Assembly (NCBI GenBank): GCA_030690415.1
Contig: JAUYGZ010000028.1
Location: 1-33,381 of the forward strand
DNA from: a bacterium
Lineage (GTDB): Bacteria > Patescibacteriota > Gracilibacteria > JAUYGZ01
DNA: 33,381 bases
Direction of reading: 5' to 3'
The notes under the pieces were generated by a model. That model ran no database searches, was not told the DNA's origin, and was given only the letters and a program-made list of their open reading frames with translations. How positions within the stretch are numbered: position 1 is the stretch's first letter; every line of letters begins with the position of its first letter. A program made the translations under genes and the position numbers. Shown in pieces: positions 1-9,510 of this stretch.

Positions 1-3000
1 CACAAGACAAGCCTCATAACGCTGATCTGCTGCAACTCCTCCACATGAACTCGTGTCCGTCATCGCGACGGAAGATCCTCCTCCCCATCCTGAGAGATTG
101 GCAAAAACAGAAGCCACATCCGGATTATTGTTTCCCGAAACCGAATTATCCCATTTCACGACCAGCGTGTTCCCAACAATATAGGCTCCGCCTGTGCCGG
201 TCCCTCCCGATATCGAAATGCTTCCATCGGTCACGACCGGAGCCACCGAATTCTTCTGAACACTGCGTGTTACATCAGATGAAGTATTCCCCACAGCATC
301 AGCAAGGCTGACCACAAGGCTCAACGCACCCTCATTCAGCCCCGATAAATTCAGCCCTGTCACACTGACGTTTCCCGCTGTAACAGCCTGGGAACCACTC
401 ACGTTCGGGTGCGCACCATCAGAAAAGCGGTAATTGAAGGTCCCATTCTCTCCAACCGTCACACTGATACTCGTCGAACTGACGTTTGACGCGTTCACAA
501 CATTCGTACCCCCATTCACGCTGAAATTGGTCGGTGCGGGTGGAGCAACCGTATCCACCGTGAAAGCAAAATTTCTGACGGTTCCCTGACTACCAATCGA
601 ATTCACCCCAACCACCGAAAAGGTATGGGCTCCTTCACCCAGACCAGACAGTGATACAAAAGTACTGGTAGTAGTGACACTTCCTGAAGGAGTCCCATCG
701 ACAGCGTATAAATACCCCGTAATGGTCCCCTGACCCGTCGGAGCAGTCCAGGAAAAATATGGACTGGCTGTCGGAATCGTATTTCCATCGAAAAATTCCG
801 TTCCACCAGAACTCACAAATCCCCTCAAATCGACCACCGCGGGATCATAGCTTGACGCAAAGGCCAGAAAAGCATTGATGCGTTTCCCGGTCACCGTCTT
901 CCCACTCAAAGCCGGCAAATTCTCTCCTGTCGTCAGAATCAAATTCTTCATCGCGGCGGCACTCAACGCGGGACGGTAATCCCAAAGAAGCGAAGCCAGA
1001 CCAGCTACCACGGCAGAGGCATACGAAGTCCCGCTGATGAAGATGTATTCCGATCCGCTCACCACTCTCAGAGTCACATCATCGATCTGACATCCAACTC
1101 CGGTATTTTGAGCATCACTGAAGAAATGAAAGCGGAAGCGAAACTGATTCGTGAAATCCTCGTCAATCAACCCCACCGTAATCTGAGGAAGCCCATGGGC
1201 TCCCTTATCAAAAGTTCCGCGAGCCGTCGTCAGAAGTCCATTGAGAGCCAATGCCTCTGTATAATTCAGACCTCCATCGTGGCTCAACTCAACGGCAACC
1301 CCGTCCAAAGGGAACCCGTTGATATCGAGAGCATTATCCGTATCGCAGCTCATCTCGAAAAACAATGTCCCTGCCTGATAGGCCGACAAATCGAAATTCT
1401 GATTGATCTCCACAGTACTGCTCTCATTGTTGCCATAAACACCGGAAACATGCGTCTTGAGCAGCGTATTTCCACCTCCGGTCGACAGACCCCAATTCGA
1501 ACCACCGCTCAGTGTAAAATCAGACAGTCCCCCAGATCCACTTTCGAAGGTGTTGCCATAGAGAGTGCTGAGAGTAGGTGACGTGGTATAAATCTGGGAT
1601 CCGGGAGCACCGACATCGACTGCGCTCGCTCCATAATTCGAAGTCACACCACCGGCACCAAAAAACTCCAGAGTCCCCTGCTGATTCGTTGAAGCGACGC
1701 AAATAATGTTGTCCAGATTCGTCTCGCAGGGATAGGCATCACTTCCAGGCTGATCAAGATCAAGAGATAAATTTCCCGCTGAAGCCACGTAAAGAACCCC
1801 ATTGGTCCGGGCAAAGCTCAAAGCATTCGTAATGGCAAGAGACTCCTGAGAACCGGAAAAAGATCCATTGATAACTTTGGCCCCATTTCGAACGGCAAAA
1901 TAAATACTGGAAGCCACGGCGCTGGACAACACGCTGTTCGAATCAGCAGTCCCCGCCTTCAACGCCATAATCTTCCCCTGCCAGTTTACCCCGACAATCC
2001 CGATACCATTATTGCCCCGGGCAGCCGCGACACCCGCGACGCGGGTCCCATGAGTACTCTCGTCACTGGGATTGTTATCATAGTCGAAGTAATCAAAACC
2101 GCTGTGAGGACAGCCTCCAGAAAGTGAAACTCCATTTTCATCCAGACAAGCAGTCGAACCGTCCCAGAGATTGGGACTCAGATCCGGATGATTCAGCATC
2201 ACCCCGGTATCGATGACGGCAAGGATAGTTTGCCCCGTCCCCGTAGTGATATCCCAGGCATCTTCAGATTGGATATCTTCACCGGCCGTTCCCGAAAAAC
2301 CACCGTAACTCGCTCCAGTGTTCTTGTGTCCCCACTGGGAAGCATAGCCCGCATCATTGGGAACGGCATCCAGCTCATAGACATAGTCCGGCTCCACGTA
2401 AATCACATCGGGATCCCTGTAAAAAGTCTCAAGAAGGTCAAGCACGGTATCTCCCTGCGGTGAATCAATCCTCACGAGGGGCTGTGAATCCTGATAAATA
2501 GTGAATAAGTCATATTTCCCCAATGTCTCTAGTCGATCAAGAGCTTCAGGAGAAGCCAGCTTCACCAGGACACGTCCTGAAACAAAGGTTGACTCTAAAG
2601 CAGGACCTGGATCCTGAGAACTCAAGTCCTCGGTCGGCAAATACTGTGCTGGAATGAATGCCTTCTCAAACACAGGAGAATACTCCCGAGGCTGTTTCTC
2701 AACTCGCTTAACAGACTCGCTGGGAACAGCCTCCTGCTCTTCATCCAGAACCGGCTCAAGCACTGGAAGCTCAACCTCAGGAACCGTGCTCGGCTCATCT
2801 ATTGGTATGTTCAATCGACTCTCTATGACTCTTTCCCGATCAAGCCGTTTATTATCCCGCGAAGGGGCAGGGAGACCTATCTCGTCAATCACTTCACTCT
2901 GAGCCTCCCCATTCTCCAGTTGTTCAGAATCTTCGATCTGCGGGATCACCGGAAGAATGAAGAGATTCTGCTCCTCCCTCGCGAGCGCGCTCAATGGAGT

Positions 3001-3066
3001 CTGAATCACCAAAAGGAACATCAGCACAATCGAAAAGCAGCGCTGAAGAGTAGACTGTTCAAGCAT
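1..3066 (-). CDS. Secreted subtilisin-family (S8) serine protease, 3' end beyond window
   Basis: The reverse strand is open for 1022 codons from the ATG at 3066 to base 1 with no stop, so the gene is cut by the window edge. It begins with a Sec signal peptide (hydrophobic run ending PLSALA), then a Pro/Glu-rich linker and an I9-like propeptide (about residues 155-245). The S8 catalytic triad is visible: Asp286 in AVIDTGV, His339 in STHGTRVAG and Ser681 in SGTSYASA, with the oxyanion Asn in ASAGN. About 165 residues (roughly 503-668), Gly/Ser-rich and beta-like, sit between the oxyanion region and the catalytic Ser, much longer than in typical subtilisins. After the catalytic domain come Ig/fibronectin-like repeats with phrases such as FTVDTVAP. 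It is probably an exported protease acting at or outside the cell surface. It is divergent from the secreted FG-GAP and RHS genes. Confidence in family is high; substrate is unknown. Confidence 0.93.
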   Translation of the reverse strand, partial: MLEQSTLQRCFSIVLMFLLVIQTPLSALAREEQNLFILPVIPQIEDSEQLENGEAQSEVIDEIGLPAPSRDNKRLDRERVIESRLNIPIDEPSTVPEVELPVLEPVLDEEQEAVPSESVKRVEKQPREYSPVFEKAFIPAQYLPTEDLSSQDPGPALESTFVSGRVLVKLASPEALDRLETLGKYDLFTIYQDSQPLVRIDSPQGDTVLDLLETFYRDPDVIYVEPDYVYELDAVPNDAGYASQWGHKNTGASYGGFSGTAGEDIQSEDAWDITTGTGQTILAVIDTGVMLNHPDLSPNLWDGSTACLDENGVSLSGGCPHSGFDYFDYDNNPSDESTHGTRVAGVAAARGNNGIGIVGVNWQGKIMALKAGTADSNSVLSSAVASSIYFAVRNGAKVINGSFSGSQESLAITNALSFARTNGVLYVASAGNLSLDLDQPGSDAYPCETNLDNIICVASTNQQGTLEFFGAGGVTSNYGASAVDVGAPGSQIYTTSPTLSTLYGNTFESGSGGLSDFTLSGGSNWGLSTGGGNTLLKTHVSGVYGNNESSTVEINQNFDLSAYQAGTLFFEMSCDTDNALDINGFPLDGVAVELSHDGGLNYTEALALNGLLTTARGTFDKGAHGLPQITVGLIDEDFTNQFRFRFHFFSDAQNTGVGCQIDDVTLRVVSGSEYIFISGTSYASAVVAGLASLLWDYRPALSAAAMKNLILTTGENLPALSGKTVTGKRINAFLAFASSYDPAVVDLRGFVSSGGTEFFDGNTIPTASPYFSWTAPTGQGTITGYLYAVDGTPSGSVTTTSTFVSLSGLGEGAHTFSVVGVNSIGSQGTVRNFAFTVDTVAPPAPTNFSVNGGTNVVNASNVSSTSISVTVGENGTFNYRFSDGAHPNVSGSQAVTAGNVSVTGLNLSGLNEGALSLVVSLADAVGNTSSDVTRSVQKNSVAPVVTDGSISISGGTGTGGAYIVGNTLVVKWDNSVSGNNNPDVASVFANLSGWGGGSSVAMTDTSSCGGVAADQRYEACLV

Positions 3067-3094
3067 AATAGGAAAATAAAATACACAAGACGAT

Positions 3095-3122
3095 ATAATA
3101 GGCTAAAGTCAAAATCAGTCAA
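3095..3122 (-). promoter_or_regulatory. Sigma70-type promoter of the S8 protease gene
   Basis: On the minus strand, TTGACT (3122-3117) and TATTAT (3100-3095) are separated by 16 bases and lie about 30 bases upstream of the protease ATG at 3066. The elements are seen directly; their use as a promoter is inferred. Confidence 0.55.
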
Positions 3123-3155
3123 TAATGCAGAAAATACATTTCTAGTTCGTCAAGC

Positions 3156-3183
3156 TTGACAAATATGAGAGAACAATTAAAAT
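3156..3183 (+). promoter_or_regulatory. Sigma70-type promoter ahead of the FG-GAP/RHS genes
   Basis: TTGACA (3156-3161) and TAAAAT (3178-3183) are 16 bases apart, leaving a leader of roughly 65 bases before the ATG at 3256. It faces away from the protease promoter, making this a divergent intergenic region. Confidence 0.5.
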
Positions 3184-3255
3184 CCGAAGCAACTGGGCGA
3201 GCCATACCAACAGTCCAGGAGCATTCATCATTATTATTGGCCTTCATTTCACACT

Positions 3256-3711
3256 ATGAATAATTTTCTCAAAACAGTTGGGATTATCTTCCTTTCAGTA
3301 GCCACAACTCTAATCCTTCAGAGTAACTGGCTCAGTAAACTTCTGCCGATAGATAATACCTTTGCTCAAAACAGCGCAAACATCATCAAATCAGCTGAGG
3401 ACATGAACCAATGGTGGAACACACAACCCGTACTGGCAAACAAAATTGATTATTTACCGTACGCACTCCCCAAAGAAGAAATCTTTTCATTCACCTACAA
3501 TGGAAAGACGGGACCAATCATCATAGATATGAACGGAGATGGTCTTTCAGATTTGGTGTATTCAGAAAGAGGCGGACAAAATGGCCTAGACGTTACACAA
3601 TACGTTTTATTAAACACGGGCGAAGGCTTCGAGCGTGTTTACTCCTGTAAAGAAAATTATAATAATACAAATTTCACATATACACGACAGGGTGCTTGCG
3701 CGACAAACTAA
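3256..3711 (+). CDS. Small secreted protein with a single FG-GAP/VCBS-like motif
   Basis: This 151-residue protein starts with an uncleaved anchor or signal peptide (MNNFLKTVGIIFLSVATTL). Near residues 92-105 it carries IIIDMNGDGLSDLVYS, the Asp/Asn/Gly calcium-loop pattern of FG-GAP/VCBS repeats, followed by a segment with two cysteines in the last 30 residues. FG-GAP repeats normally occur in multiples as beta-propeller blades. A lone copy suggests either a short accessory protein or a remnant of a longer SpvB-like N-terminus. It lies 25 bp upstream of the RHS gene in the same direction and probably shares its transcript. Function is unknown; it may be an exported partner of the RHS protein. 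Confidence 0.7.
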   Translation: MNNFLKTVGIIFLSVATTLILQSNWLSKLLPIDNTFAQNSANIIKSAEDMNQWWNTQPVLANKIDYLPYALPKEEIFSFTYNGKTGPIIIDMNGDGLSDLVYSERGGQNGLDVTQYVLLNTGEGFERVYSCKENYNNTNFTYTRQGACATN

Positions 3712-3736
3712 TCCGACTGAGTAAAAGCTCTTATCC

Positions 3737-6700
3737 ATGGAAAAGAAAAAAATACTTTCGCTAATTCTTGCGTGCAGCCTCATCATTCAATCATTGAGCC
3801 CTGTTTTAGCACAAAGTGCCGATCCTCATCAAAGCCAAACCCACTTTGCCCTCCTGCACCCTCCTGAGAAACGAATCTTCAGCTTCGAGTCATCCCAGCT
3901 GACAGACCAATCATACGTAAGTCTCTCCAGTGGAGCAGCCCTCTTTCAGATTCCCATTACATCGCCGCCGGGACTCAATGGTCTCGAGCCGAACCTAGGA
4001 CTCAACTACAACAACCAGGCAGCCAATGAAAATGGACCATTTGGATACGGCTGGATCTTTCCGGTAGGCCAAGTGAACCGAATAAATAAGGAGGGCATTC
4101 AGAAAATGTACACGAATCCGGTATATTCAGTCAGTATTGCAGGAATAGGAGGAGAGATGATTCAGACGGGGACATCAGGAGGAGTAGAAGAATACCGCCT
4201 CAGAAGAGAGAGCAGCTTTGCGAAAATCGAACACGATACGGTTTTCAATTTTTGGAAAGTGACGACAATAGATGGAATGATCTACCGCCTCGGAACAAAC
4301 GAACAGAGCAGGATTAAAAATGCTGATGGATCGAAGATCTATTCCTGGCAATTGGAACAAATTGAAGACCTCCACGGAAACAAGGTCGATTACGAGTTTC
4401 GTCGCATCGAAAACAACCTCTATCCGAAGCGAATCTCTTATGGAGCCTCTGGAACTGGGGGGACACACCCATTCGAAATCCGATTCGAACCCTTTTATAG
4501 CTCTGCCAATCCTATTCCCAACCGCAGTGACCGCTATACCAGCTTCAAAACAGGGTTTGATTTGCGATACGAGCACCTGGTCAGCAGTATCGAAATATAT
4601 TCACAAAACACCAAACGCCTCAGCTACGATTTTGAGTATACTGCAAGCGAAATCCAGTCCCGTTCAGATCTCACCAAAGTCAAAATCACAGGATACAACA
4701 GTCTTGGAAGCACGACTGAACAAACCATTCAAATAGACTACTACAATCGATTGGGAACCTATACCGGCCCACTTTATCACCGAAATAACCTCCTCAGAAC
4801 AGTAACGTACCCCCAAGGGGGCAGTATTACCTACGACTATCTGCCTTCAACAGGATATTTCGATGAACAGCACATAAGAGCTAATCCGAAACCATATTTT
4901 CCCCTCACAATGGTCCAAAGCGTGACCAAAACCGATGCCCTGGGAAATACAAATACCTGGATCTATCACTATAGTGACGGACATTTCTACTTCGATTCCC
5001 CCATCGAACGCGAACTGGCCGGTTTTGGCCGCGTCACCGTCACCGATCCTCTGAACCAACAAACAAAATACTACTTCCACCAGGGAGGCGGCTTCGACGG
5101 TTCAGCTCTTGGTGAAAACCCTGCTGACGATTGGTCACTCATCGGCATGCTGTACCGAACCGAACAGTACAACAGCTCAGGAACTCTCGTCCAAAGAAAC
5201 ATTAGTACCTGGAAAACCAATTCCCTCGGACCAAAACGCTCTTTCGTCTACAGCTCTGATTCCACATCCACCATCTTCAACAGTTCCGGACAGGGGAAAA
5301 GTACCGCCACTTCCAGCACTTACGACCAAACCAACGGAAACATCCTGGAACAGATCGAATGGGGCGAAGTCACCGCTAATAATAACGGAACATTCTCCGA
5401 TATCGGCGCGGATGATCGAAAATCCGTCTCTCAATACGCGCAAAACACGACGAAGCATCTCCTCGCCTTCCCCAGCTCCCAAAAACTCTTCAACCACAAT
5501 GGAACTCTGATCACCGAGTCCGAAACCCTCTACGACAATCTTCCCTTCGGCCAGATCGACAAGGGAGATGCCACCCAAAACATTCAAAAGTTCCTGGAAC
5601 AAAGCCGTGACATCAGCACCATCTCTGAATACAACAGTAATGGTCAGGTGACCCGTGTTACCGATGCCTTGGGGAACCGAACTTCCGTGTCCTACGATGC
5701 TCTCTCCCTCTACCCTGCCTCTATCACCAACGCCCTCAACCAAACAACAACCTTCGCCTATGACATCGTCTACGGCCAACCAACCAAAACCACCGATCCC
5801 AATGGCCTCGTCGCCGAAACGGTATTGGACGGACTCGGCAGAGTCGTCGAACAAAAACTGACGGACCCGAATCAGGGGAACCAGCTCGTCACCATGCAGT
5901 CCACCATCTACCACGAGCCCTCCTTCCCCCACAGTGTGGAGAACCAGGTCCACATCGATACCAGCACTACCGCCAAAAGCTTCAGCTATACCGATGGTTT
6001 TGGGAGAACCGTTCAAACGAGAACCCAAACCGATAATGGAATACCGAATCAATACATCGTCACAAACCAGTCCTACGACGCACTTGGAAGACAAAAGAAA
6101 ACCAGCCTCCCCGTCTTCGCCGCCGGTACCATCTTCGACTTCATCGACGGATCAGGTATTGGAACGCTGACAACATACGATTCACTCAACCGTCCAATGA
6201 GCATCACGGACGCAAACGGAACAACAAGCATGGACTACGATCTCTGGACCAGCATCGTCACCGACCCGCTTGGTCACCAGAAAACCACCAAAAGCGATGC
6301 CTTCGGACAACTCGTTCAGGTCATCGAACACAATGCAGGTGATCAGTATGTGACTCAATATCAATATGATATCCGTGGTCTCATCACCAGGCTGGTTGAC
6401 GCTCAGAACAATGTCCGAAACTTCTACTACGACAGCTTGGGACGGATGACCAGCCAGGAAGACCTCCACACCAACGGTGACACTGAGTTCGGCACCCGAT
6501 CCTACATCTACAATGACAATGGCAATGTGCTCTCCCAAACCGATGCCAAAGGGCAAATCCTTGCCTACACCTACGACGCCTTGAACAGAGTAATAAGCGA
6601 ACAGCTCCAATCTGATCCATCTACACTGAACTCCTACACCTACGATTCAGGAACGAATGGCATCGGACGACTCGCTCAGATTGATTCTCCAGACTCCGTT

Positions 6701-9415
6701 TGGTCAGCACAGTACGATCTGAGAGGTCGAGTGACCAGCGAGACCCAGACAACCGACAACCAACAACCGACAACCAAATCCTACTCCTACACCCCCTTCG
6801 ACCAGCCCTCCACCATCACCCACCCCGATGGCACCACCCTCACCTACACCTACAACGGAGTCGGCCAACTCGATAGCCTGAGCACTCAGGAAGGTATCAT
6901 CGTCGATACCCTCAAGTACAATCCTCTCTCCCAGGTCACCGAAATGCGCTACGGCAACGACCTTGTCTCACGATTCACTTACGATCCCAATCAGATGTAC
7001 CGGCTGGTGAGGAAACAAACGGCCTTAGCCGGTAACCTCACCACATGGCAAAACAACATTCAGAACTCATTTCTTGCTGAAATAAGTGAATGGGGGTCTG
7101 GGGGAAAAACTGGTCTCTCGGATGATATAGGGTACAGGGCATGCGACAGTTGTTTTTCCCACAGCAGTTTTGGTCCTTTTGCTGTCAAAAGGACAAATGA
7201 GACAAACACAGAAACTTGGACACTTGCGAGTCTCGTCCCAACTGCCCTCGCCCAACTCGAAGACGAGCCCACCCTCATCATCGACGACGACGCTCCACTC
7301 AACGACCAGAGCCGCCGAAGAGGCGTCAACCGCTCCAACGCCAAAACTTCCACGAATGATCAACGGGACAGCACCGGCGAAATCGGCAAGCCAATACCAT
7401 CTCAAGTGGTGAACCAGGCGGGAGAACCGGAACCACTCGAAGACAAAGTCTTCTTCCAGGCCAAGTATATCAACACCCTCAGCAATGCTGAACCCGCAAG
7501 CAAATACCAGTTTCGCATAAGCGATGAAGCGATTCCTCCAAACACCTTCAATTCCGGTTGGCAAAATCTCAACACAACTCTGCAACCTGAAGACACCTCA
7601 CCCTTTATCCCCTTCGATCTTTCAACTCTCAACTCTGAACTGACAACCCTCAACTGGACCATCGCCTTCCAAACCAGTTCAGGGATCACCTCCCCTTGGT
7701 CCGATGCTTCCTCATTCACTGTGAAACCAGTTCCAACAGCTCCCACAGTCACTAAGCTCCAAGACATCAACTACGAGTACGACGCTGTTGGGAACATCAC
7801 CAGACTTGAAGAAACCAGCGGAACTGCCGCTACTAAGACAGCACATTACGAATACGACGATCTCTATCGTCTGGTTTCAACAACCGTCACCAATACTCTC
7901 GGAGGTCAGGGGGTTCCCGAAGGGGACTACACAGAGAACTACTCATATGACGAGGTCGGCAACATCATCTTCAAATCCGACTTTGGCACCTACACTTACG
8001 ACCAGCCTGGGAAGACGAACCCACACGCCGTCACAAAGATTGATGATGGCGCCGGAAACATCCGGGAGTACCTCTACGACGACTCCGGAAACATGACTCA
8101 GGAAAAGCAAACCCGTACAAACGGTTCAAGCCTCATCAAGAACTACGCCTGGGACCACAAAGACCGGATGAAAGAAGCACAGGTCATCGGAGCAAACAAT
8201 AATGTCCTTTCCACCGTTCTGTTCAGCTACGATAGCGGAGTGAGAAGACTGGCAAAGTCCGTCACCAACATTGCCAACACGGAAACGACGAGCTATCCCT
8301 TCGCGGACTTTGAAATCACCTCTGAAGGTACAAGCAAGGTTTCGATCTCCGCCAACAATATGCACCTCAGTACGGTGGAAACCACTCCTCCGACAACCAA
8401 CAACCCACCTGTCCCGAGCGGAGTCGCGGGACAACCGACAACCGAGACCATTTTCTCACATAGCGACCACCTCGGCGGATCAAACATTCTCACGGACATC
8501 AACGCTGAACAAGTCCAGACTATCGACTATTTCCCTTTCGGAAAAACCCGAGTCGATGAAAGCTATACAGGATTCGACGAGACCAATAAATTCACGGGCC
8601 ATGAGCTCGATGATGAGACGGGGCTCTACTACGCGCAGGCGAGATACTACGATCCGGAGATCGGGAGGTTTGTGAGTGAGGACCCGCTGGGGTGGTTACC
8701 CCATAAGCTTATGACATACTATAAAACAACTCCACAAGCCTTAAATCAATACGGCTATGCAATAAACAATCCGAACAAATATACTGACCCAACAGGTAAA
8801 ATAATACCGTTAATTCTTCTTGAAGGAATGATAATGGCAGGCATTGCATTACAAATGGTAGCAATTAAAACGGTTTCATATTGGTCTACAATAATAAATA
8901 CCAGCAACACCATTGGAATGACTGTGGGAGGACAAGTAAATGCTTTATCAAAAATAGAGGATGTTGCTGTCACCATAGATCCAGAGACAAGTCTTACAGA
9001 AAAAGGATTTGCGACAGTAGATTTAATAGGATTAGAAGGTTTAGACAAAAACGCAGGACCTATATTCGATTTAGGATATTCAATCCTTAACGACAAAGTT
9101 CAGAAAAACATGAAAGATGCCAGAGAAGCTAAATCCTACAAAGAAAGATCCTACGAAACCTTCATAAGACAAAGTAGTAACCAAGACTTAAGCACAACAA
9201 CTTCAACAAATAATCCAGGATATGCCACTATAAACTACACTTATAGTGGACCGATAAGTTTTCCAAAAGGATCATATAACAGAACTTACACTGTTCAATC
9301 CGGTGATACCTTAAGCGGAGTATTTGGCAATCAGTGGGCAACAATAGCACAATACAACAATATTGAAGATCCTAACAAAATCTATTCTGGTCAGAAAATT
9401 AGAATACCAGAATAA
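3737..9415 (+). CDS. Secreted SpvB/RHS-repeat protein with C-terminal LysM domain
   Basis: This 1892-residue protein has a Sec signal peptide (ending SPVLAQ). An SpvB-like N-terminal domain follows (around residues 50-80, GAALFQIPI and NENGPFGYGW). Then come many YD repeats (patterns such as YDALGR, YTYDALNRV). An interruption near residues 1110-1335 contains Cys residues and a fibronectin-like stretch. The RHS core ends around 1575-1655, with HSDHLGGSN and the closing ARYYDPEIGRFVSEDPLG. The tip after residue 1655 is AT-rich compared with the core and holds a hydrophobic segment. It finishes with a LysM domain (1851-1892, from YTVQSGDTLSG to IRIPE). In RHS/polymorphic-toxin families the core forms a shell and the tip is the variable effector. 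No toxin catalytic motif is recognised here, and LysM suggests binding to peptidoglycan or chitin-like glycans. No Shine-Dalgarno sequence is visible at the ATG. Confidence 0.93.
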   Translation: MEKKKILSLILACSLIIQSLSPVLAQSADPHQSQTHFALLHPPEKRIFSFESSQLTDQSYVSLSSGAALFQIPITSPPGLNGLEPNLGLNYNNQAANENGPFGYGWIFPVGQVNRINKEGIQKMYTNPVYSVSIAGIGGEMIQTGTSGGVEEYRLRRESSFAKIEHDTVFNFWKVTTIDGMIYRLGTNEQSRIKNADGSKIYSWQLEQIEDLHGNKVDYEFRRIENNLYPKRISYGASGTGGTHPFEIRFEPFYSSANPIPNRSDRYTSFKTGFDLRYEHLVSSIEIYSQNTKRLSYDFEYTASEIQSRSDLTKVKITGYNSLGSTTEQTIQIDYYNRLGTYTGPLYHRNNLLRTVTYPQGGSITYDYLPSTGYFDEQHIRANPKPYFPLTMVQSVTKTDALGNTNTWIYHYSDGHFYFDSPIERELAGFGRVTVTDPLNQQTKYYFHQGGGFDGSALGENPADDWSLIGMLYRTEQYNSSGTLVQRNISTWKTNSLGPKRSFVYSSDSTSTIFNSSGQGKSTATSSTYDQTNGNILEQIEWGEVTANNNGTFSDIGADDRKSVSQYAQNTTKHLLAFPSSQKLFNHNGTLITESETLYDNLPFGQIDKGDATQNIQKFLEQSRDISTISEYNSNGQVTRVTDALGNRTSVSYDALSLYPASITNALNQTTTFAYDIVYGQPTKTTDPNGLVAETVLDGLGRVVEQKLTDPNQGNQLVTMQSTIYHEPSFPHSVENQVHIDTSTTAKSFSYTDGFGRTVQTRTQTDNGIPNQYIVTNQSYDALGRQKKTSLPVFAAGTIFDFIDGSGIGTLTTYDSLNRPMSITDANGTTSMDYDLWTSIVTDPLGHQKTTKSDAFGQLVQVIEHNAGDQYVTQYQYDIRGLITRLVDAQNNVRNFYYDSLGRMTSQEDLHTNGDTEFGTRSYIYNDNGNVLSQTDAKGQILAYTYDALNRVISEQLQSDPSTLNSYTYDSGTNGIGRLAQIDSPDSVWSAQYDLRGRVTSETQTTDNQQPTTKSYSYTPFDQPSTITHPDGTTLTYTYNGVGQLDSLSTQEGIIVDTLKYNPLSQVTEMRYGNDLVSRFTYDPNQMYRLVRKQTALAGNLTTWQNNIQNSFLAEISEWGSGGKTGLSDDIGYRACDSCFSHSSFGPFAVKRTNETNTETWTLASLVPTALAQLEDEPTLIIDDDAPLNDQSRRRGVNRSNAKTSTNDQRDSTGEIGKPIPSQVVNQAGEPEPLEDKVFFQAKYINTLSNAEPASKYQFRISDEAIPPNTFNSGWQNLNTTLQPEDTSPFIPFDLSTLNSELTTLNWTIAFQTSSGITSPWSDASSFTVKPVPTAPTVTKLQDINYEYDAVGNITRLEETSGTAATKTAHYEYDDLYRLVSTTVTNTLGGQGVPEGDYTENYSYDEVGNIIFKSDFGTYTYDQPGKTNPHAVTKIDDGAGNIREYLYDDSGNMTQEKQTRTNGSSLIKNYAWDHKDRMKEAQVIGANNNVLSTVLFSYDSGVRRLAKSVTNIANTETTSYPFADFEITSEGTSKVSISANNMHLSTVETTPPTTNNPPVPSGVAGQPTTETIFSHSDHLGGSNILTDINAEQVQTIDYFPFGKTRVDESYTGFDETNKFTGHELDDETGLYYAQARYYDPEIGRFVSEDPLGWLPHKLMTYYKTTPQALNQYGYAINNPNKYTDPTGKIIPLILLEGMIMAGIALQMVAIKTVSYWSTIINTSNTIGMTVGGQVNALSKIEDVAVTIDPETSLTEKGFATVDLIGLEGLDKNAGPIFDLGYSILNDKVQKNMKDAREAKSYKERSYETFIRQSSNQDLSTTTSTNNPGYATINYTYSGPISFPKGSYNRTYTVQSGDTLSGVFGNQWATIAQYNNIEDPNKIYSGQKIRIPE
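6748..6775. repeat. Heptamer tandem repeat, 4 copies, inside RHS gene
   Basis: Four consecutive 7-mers read GACAACC, GACAACC, AACAACC, GACAACC. They encode a Thr/Asn/Gln-rich patch between YD repeats. This is one of seven period-7 sites in the window. Confidence 0.75.
7066..7201. repeat. MITE-like inverted-repeat segment inside the RHS gene
   Basis: A 136-bp segment is bounded by CTCATTT (7066-7072) and its reverse complement AAATGAG (7195-7201). A perfect 9-bp hairpin abuts the right end: GTCCTTTTG (7173-7181) and CAAAAGGAC (7186-7194) with a CTGT loop. The encoded peptide is Cys- and Ser-containing and unlike the flanking YD repeats, so this looks like an inserted small element that stays in frame. 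No target duplication was established. Confidence 0.45.
7621..7655. repeat. Heptamer tandem repeat, 5 copies, inside RHS gene
   Basis: Five 7-mers in register: TTCAACT, CTCAACT, CTGAACT, GACAACC, CTCAACT. It lies in the fibronectin-like interruption of the RHS protein. Confidence 0.65.
8391..8444. repeat. Heptamer pairs flanking a GC-rich palindrome in the RHS gene
   Basis: Two 7-mers (CGACAAC, CAACAAC; 8391-8404) and two more (ACAACCG twice; 8431-8444) flank an inverted repeat, GTCCCG at 8411-8416 and CGGGAC at 8427-8432. The arrangement resembles a small composite dispersed repeat. It encodes a Pro/Thr-rich linker just before the RHS core closes. Confidence 0.55.
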
Positions 9416-9510
9416 ATCAATAAACCACATTCCCCCATTCTCACAAGCACCTCCATTTCTGATCGGATTCCTTTTACAGTAGGCTATTTAAGCATAATTT
9501 TTACTCAACT

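Noticed and set aside
1108-1581. Forward open frame of 157 codons within the protease gene
   Set aside because: It lies antisense to the intact S8 catalytic-domain insertion and has no family resemblance.
5177-6094. Long reverse-strand open frame (305 codons) inside the RHS gene
   Set aside because: Composition mirrors the RHS coding strand, no start signal or recognisable domain, and the forward frame is clearly the real protein.
6748-8444. CRISPR array suggested by repeated short motifs in the RHS gene
   Set aside because: Units are 7 bp in direct contiguity with no spacers, and the YD repeats are protein-level repeats.
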